Positions 60,703-64,000 of a DNA stretch of 64,000 nt are shown here, piece after piece. The notes below the pieces were generated by a model that had not been told where the DNA came from, ran no database searches, and worked only from the letters and a program-made list of their open reading frames with translations. Origin of the DNA: Fragilaria crotonensis (Eukaryota > Bacillariophyta > Fragilariophyceae > Fragilariales > Fragilariaceae); NCBI GenBank assembly GCA_022925895.1, contig JAKSYS010000227.1:1-64000 (forward strand), written 5' to 3'. Positions within the stretch are counted from its first letter, which is position 1; the number at the start of each line of letters is the position of its first letter. The position numbers and the translations under genes are program-made.

Positions 60703-62688
60703 CTAAGGTAGAAGCGCAGGACTTAAGGCGTCACTAGTCGCTGTAGATTGACTAGCAAGTTTGCTGCTGGTGGAATTTGACGTGCGACTAGACTGCGTTG
60801 AAGGAAATGGTGATTTGGGGTCTTCTTGCGAAAGGTTCGAAGGTTTTGTGTTTGAGCGCCCGACCAGATTTGACCTCGTACTTCGAGGCAAGATAGGAAC
60901 GCGCTTATCCAGGCTTTTCAGAGCCCTGTTACTACGTTGACCGCTCGGATGTTGAGTTAGACTCGACTGACTTGGCTGCTGATACTGAGCCAAATCAGAC
61001 TGCTGTGTGCATGGAGAATAAGTCGACATCGTTGCCTGCTGGATAAAAACTTGCTGAGTCGCGAAAGGTTGCGTACCTGGACCATCAAGAGTCGCCAAAT
61101 CTGGTGACTGAAGCGCTTGCGTTTCGAGTTGAAGCGTATCGTTGCCGGCAGCATCCGGCGGCGTTGATGAGTCTTCTTGCGTGTCCTCGGCTGCGTATTG
61201 CTCCATGGCCTGTGTTGCTGGGCATTCATCGTCTGAATCAGCCTCGGAATCAGAAAACTGCAAAAGTATCGCGGACCCTTCCTGATCTCCAGGAGCTGTT
61301 CTGTCATCAACAACTGCCAATGGGACATGCAAGGGTCGGTCTTCCGCGAGCGGAAAAAGATCCTCCACATACTTCGGAAGTGCAACGCCAGTAAACGGCA
61401 TTTGTGTCCGAGGACTGATCCATCCCTCAGCAATGGCTAATTGCAATCGTCTCTCTGGAATTGGACCAAGGATTTCTTGCTGCTTCAAGACGTCAGAGCA
61501 CAGTGCTTTATATGGTCCATATTCCATCAGCAGAGGGTCGCTTCCATGTGGTGGGTCATTCATCACAACACACTTGGCGCGTTGTGGGCAAAATATGATG
61601 GGATGTTGATATGCGAAAAGAGCAGCTAGGAAGCGTTCTTCATACAGATCTCTTTCTTTGTCAGTCAACGCAGACCAAGATACCTTGTATAGAGCATCGA
61701 AGATCCGAGAAAGCACAGGCGTTCCGGCATCAGAATTTCGTCTTGCAAACACGTCTCTCACGATATCTCTAGCTGTCACTGGGCCAATTCCTTGCAAAGA
61801 CTCACAATAATCACACCCGATGCACACAAACATGATGGCAATCATGGTGGAACTGAAGTCCAGCAGCGAGAGGGAGTTTTCTTGGAGCTCCATTGCTCCT
61901 AGATCATGCCTCTGCACTAATAAACCTCTCCCGTTACTGTCATATTTGAATAGAATAGTTTGCACGTCGTGACACAACAGATCCGAATCTTCAGTGATGA
62001 CCAAGTCCACCATGCCGCTTTGCGACAAATAGGCGAGCTGCCCATCAGCTTCATATGGTGAAACGATAAAGGCTATCTGATTTTCTCGGAACACTTGCAA
62101 GAGTTCTTCAACAATCGCTCCCTGAGAGCTCCCCGCTCCAGCAACTTTTGCGGACCTAACGCGCAGTTCCAATGTTTTGTCACGACCAACCGCGGAGTCT
62201 CGTTCCACTTCTGCCTTCCGCTTTCGTTCGCGACGCAGCTTACATTCTCGATTCTTAATAGGAGGAGACGCTCCATCAAGAATCACCAGTATGTCAGCCT
62301 TGGAAAATTCTTGCAGACTGAGAATCTGCGCCAAGACTCGTCGTACACAAAGCTGAACGTAGTTCCGACGGTTCTCTTCGGTGGTGATGATATCAAGGTC
62401 GGTTTCCTCCCCATTGACAAGTTGAGCTCTACCACAATTTGTCATATGACGATCATCCACCAACATGGAACCATTTCCATGTGCCACTTTCGCAATCCAG
62501 CCACTCACATCCACACCAATACGGAGCGGACGGAGTTTTCTTCGTTTCATGTTCCGTTTGTTGTCAGTGTCGTCGTCGTCGTTGGTGTGGGATCGCTTGT
62601 CTGTAATGCCGTTGCTGTACTTTGATAGGTCCACGTGCCGACCTGCCGTTCTCAAGATGCGAGCCAATGTGCCACCGACCACGCCCAT
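60703..62688 (-). CDS. EXO1: EXO1-like 5' flap/exonuclease of the XPG/FEN1 family
   Basis: A 661-residue nuclease. I place the start at MGVVGG (62688), not the ATG at 62748, because the N-terminal Met-Gly of this family takes part in the active site. The N domain has HVDLSKYSNG and IGVDVSGW with a charged 29-residue insert (TDKRSHTNDDDDTDNKRNMK and on) between them, then ILDGASPPIKNREC. The I domain is FIVSPYEADGQLAYLSQSGM with VITEDSDLLCHD. The helix-hairpin-helix reads CIGCDYCESLQGIGPVTARD. The C-terminal 250 residues are Ser/Gln/Thr-rich and disordered, as in EXO1. Expected in DNA mismatch repair and end resection. Convergent with eL21, 53 bp apart. Confidence 0.88.
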   Translation of the reverse strand: MGVVGGTLARILRTAGRHVDLSKYSNGITDKRSHTNDDDDTDNKRNMKRRKLRPLRIGVDVSGWIAKVAHGNGSMLVDDRHMTNCGRAQLVNGEETDLDIITTEENRRNYVQLCVRRVLAQILSLQEFSKADILVILDGASPPIKNRECKLRRERKRKAEVERDSAVGRDKTLELRVRSAKVAGAGSSQGAIVEELLQVFRENQIAFIVSPYEADGQLAYLSQSGMVDLVITEDSDLLCHDVQTILFKYDSNGRGLLVQRHDLGAMELQENSLSLLDFSSTMIAIMFVCIGCDYCESLQGIGPVTARDIVRDVFARRNSDAGTPVLSRIFDALYKVSWSALTDKERDLYEERFLAALFAYQHPIIFCPQRAKCVVMNDPPHGSDPLLMEYGPYKALCSDVLKQQEILGPIPERRLQLAIAEGWISPRTQMPFTGVALPKYVEDLFPLAEDRPLHVPLAVVDDRTAPGDQEGSAILLQFSDSEADSDDECPATQAMEQYAAEDTQEDSSTPPDAAGNDTLQLETQALQSPDLATLDGPGTQPFATQQVFIQQATMSTYSPCTQQSDLAQYQQPSQSSLTQHPSGQRSNRALKSLDKRVPILPRSTRSNLVGRSNTKPSNLSQEDPKSPFPSTQSSRTSNSTSSKLASQSTATSDALSPALLP

Positions 62689-63465
62689 GTTATAAACGAT
62701 CAAAGTTTTACAATGACAACAACAAGTGAGCACGGTAGACTGGAGCATTGGCGGATGTTCGTAGCAAAGATCTTGTCATCACAAGTCCTGCGTCCTGCCT
62801 ACCGGTAGTTGCCTACCGTATGATAGTAGACTTTTTTCCACGTAACTGTGTATGACATATGCATACATTGCACATTGCAGGTACCTGGTACTTGAAAATC
62901 GTAGTACAGTACCAGTACCAGGTACCAGGGTACAGTATACATAGTTGCCGGTGTGCGAACTGGTACTTGTACCTGGAACCTGGTACTCGTACTACGTAGT
63001 AGGTACCAGTAGATGCCGTATTTCGATTTAAGATTCATGACAGCGTTAGCCACAAGCACCAACGATCCTGCAATAATCTTTTCTAACTGGAGTGGTGATT
63101 GGATGTTACATTACTCGCCTATGAGAAACCTCTTATACAGAGTGTGCCAGTGAACTCCTACTATCTGTGCCTTGAACACTCGGAGTATGCGGTTGTGGCA
63201 GTCCCGGTCCAAATGAAAGTAGTATGATGCATGAGTCATAGGAACACCCAGTACGAGAATATGGTGCAGTATTAACATCTCGGAGTAGTTGTACGGAGAA
63301 CGTCAAAGTATGCCATCACAATCTAGTTACGCTTTACGAGACACCCGCAAAGCCCCCTAACGCGAGATCCTGCCCGACAAAGCTGCACTTTGATGCTTCG
63401 AAACCCAGTTCAGGATACTCTGCTGGCATCTCAAGATCCTTCTTTCTATCAAGCTGAGCAAAAAC
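62689..63465. other. Intergenic region with GTACC clusters and CTACCGGTAG
   Basis: No gene. CTACCGGTAG at 62799-62808; a dense run of GGTACC/GTACCAGGTAC at 62880-63010. Confidence 0.6.
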
Positions 63466-64000
63466 CTATTTGCTCATTTCCGTCAGAATTTGCAACAAAG
63501 CTTCATGATCCGATCCGTGTGTCTGCATCATGAACATTTTGCTGTCGCTGTCATCAGCACGGCGAGAGAGGAAGGTAATGTAGTACTTATTCTTCGCCAC
63601 TTGTGGGGTGATCTTCCCGCCGCTAGGAATGCTGCAGTTTAGGAGAACATTGCCTGTATTGGCATCACGGATTACGATGCGGTTGGTCTTCGCTTTGGTG
63701 TTGTGCTTTTCAACACGGAGAGGACCAGATGCAATTGCTTTCCATTTTGTATCGTCGCGCACGAAAACCTTTACCTTGCTAAGGTGAAGAACACTCGTCC
63801 AATCAGGATCAGAGATTGCTTCTACTTCAACCGTTGGTTCACTTGGTACTGCGTCATCATCGTCAACGACAGTCGGCAACGACGACGAATCTTGAACCTG
63901 CCTCCGTTCACTAGTGGCGACGGCACCGAACGAGAATGCTGCTTGAGAAGTAGGAGCAGAAATCACCGGGCGATGCTCTATCTGATTCGCCAGCGGTTTC
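63466..64000 (-). CDS. RanBP1-domain (NUP50-like) protein, 3' part; gene continues beyond the right edge
   Basis: The last 178 codons of a frame still open at the edge. An FG motif (AFSFGAVATS) precedes an acidic linker, then a Ran-binding-type PH fold: VLHLSKVKVFVRDDTKWKAI, ASGPLRVEKHNT, RIVIRDANTGNVLLNCSI and a terminal helix EALLQILTEM. This layout resembles the C-terminus of nucleoporin NUP50 or NUP2, which binds Ran-GTP at the nuclear basket. The N-terminal part is outside the window, so the exact protein is not settled. Confidence 0.72.
   Translation of the reverse strand, partial: KPLANQIEHRPVISAPTSQAAFSFGAVATSERRQVQDSSSLPTVVDDDDAVPSEPTVEVEAISDPDWTSVLHLSKVKVFVRDDTKWKAIASGPLRVEKHNTKAKTNRIVIRDANTGNVLLNCSIPSGGKITPQVAKNKYYITFLSRRADDSDSKMFMMQTHGSDHEALLQILTEMSK

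Noticed and set aside
1-64000. tRNA genes, rRNA, CRISPR arrays, bacterial operons
   Set aside because: I looked for tRNA T-loop patterns, repeated spacers and clustered same-strand genes with ribosome binding sites and found none; genes have introns and eukaryotic families.

Overview
The window is nuclear DNA of a eukaryotic alga, almost certainly a diatom and probably Phaeodactylum tricornutum or a close relative (inference from content, no database search was possible). The evidence is compact genes with at most one short GT-AG intron (60-126 nt), several N-termini that are a signal peptide followed by a plastid-type cleavage motif (VHS-F, VHA-F), a helicase-associated-repeat protein, a Cys-containing C-terminal domain that I know mainly from diatoms, and intergenic DNA full of GTAC-type palindromes. 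I recognise about 24 protein genes. I found no rRNA, tRNA, CRISPR array or intact mobile element.

Layout. 1-8.7 kb: transaldolase (runs off the left edge), a helicase-associated-domain protein, a mitochondrial carrier, NIP7 and the proteasome ATPase RPT1. 9-20.9 kb: an ABHD17-type hydrolase, RBM42, UDP-glucose 4-epimerase, a split 77-aa complex I subunit (NDUFA1/MWFE), NAD-dependent glycerol-3-phosphate dehydrogenase, an unknown disordered protein, ALKBH1 and an RlmM/FtsJ-like RNA methyltransferase. 20.9-22.3 kb: a palindrome-bounded segment with no clear gene. 22.4-31.1 kb: plastid-type CbbY-like HAD phosphatase, ZIP metal transporter, and a roughly 1,800-residue membrane protein whose C-terminus may be a lipid-binding domain. 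32.9-35.9 kb: RMT2 arginine methyltransferase and a GRAM-VASt membrane protein. 36.8-38.4 kb: decayed coding-like sequence and a 30-bp-period minisatellite. 39-46.5 kb: a tuberin (TSC2) homologue and an STI1-like acidic protein. 47.5-54.9 kb: a Gly/Pro/Gln-rich protein, a second GRAM-VASt protein, a plastid-type YGG-repeat protein and a DEDDy 3'-5' exonuclease. 55-57.2 kb: unassigned. 57.2-64 kb: NCBP3-like protein with a FAMeT-type N-terminus, ribosomal eL21, an EXO1-like nuclease and a RanBP1-domain protein that runs off the right edge.

The genes are mostly housekeeping and do not form one operon-like system. Themes that recur are RNA and ribosome biology (NIP7, RBM42, RlmM-like, ALKBH1, NCBP3-like, eL21, RMT2), membrane-lipid contact (two GRAM-VASt proteins and a possible TULIP-type protein) and growth control (tuberin). 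Many pairs are convergent with stops only 12-85 bp apart.

A caution for the reader: three otherwise well conserved genes (GPD, the RlmM-like methyltransferase and the 25.7-31.1 kb giant) show single-base frame breaks beside short homopolymers. The simplest explanation is indel errors in a draft assembly rather than pseudogenes.
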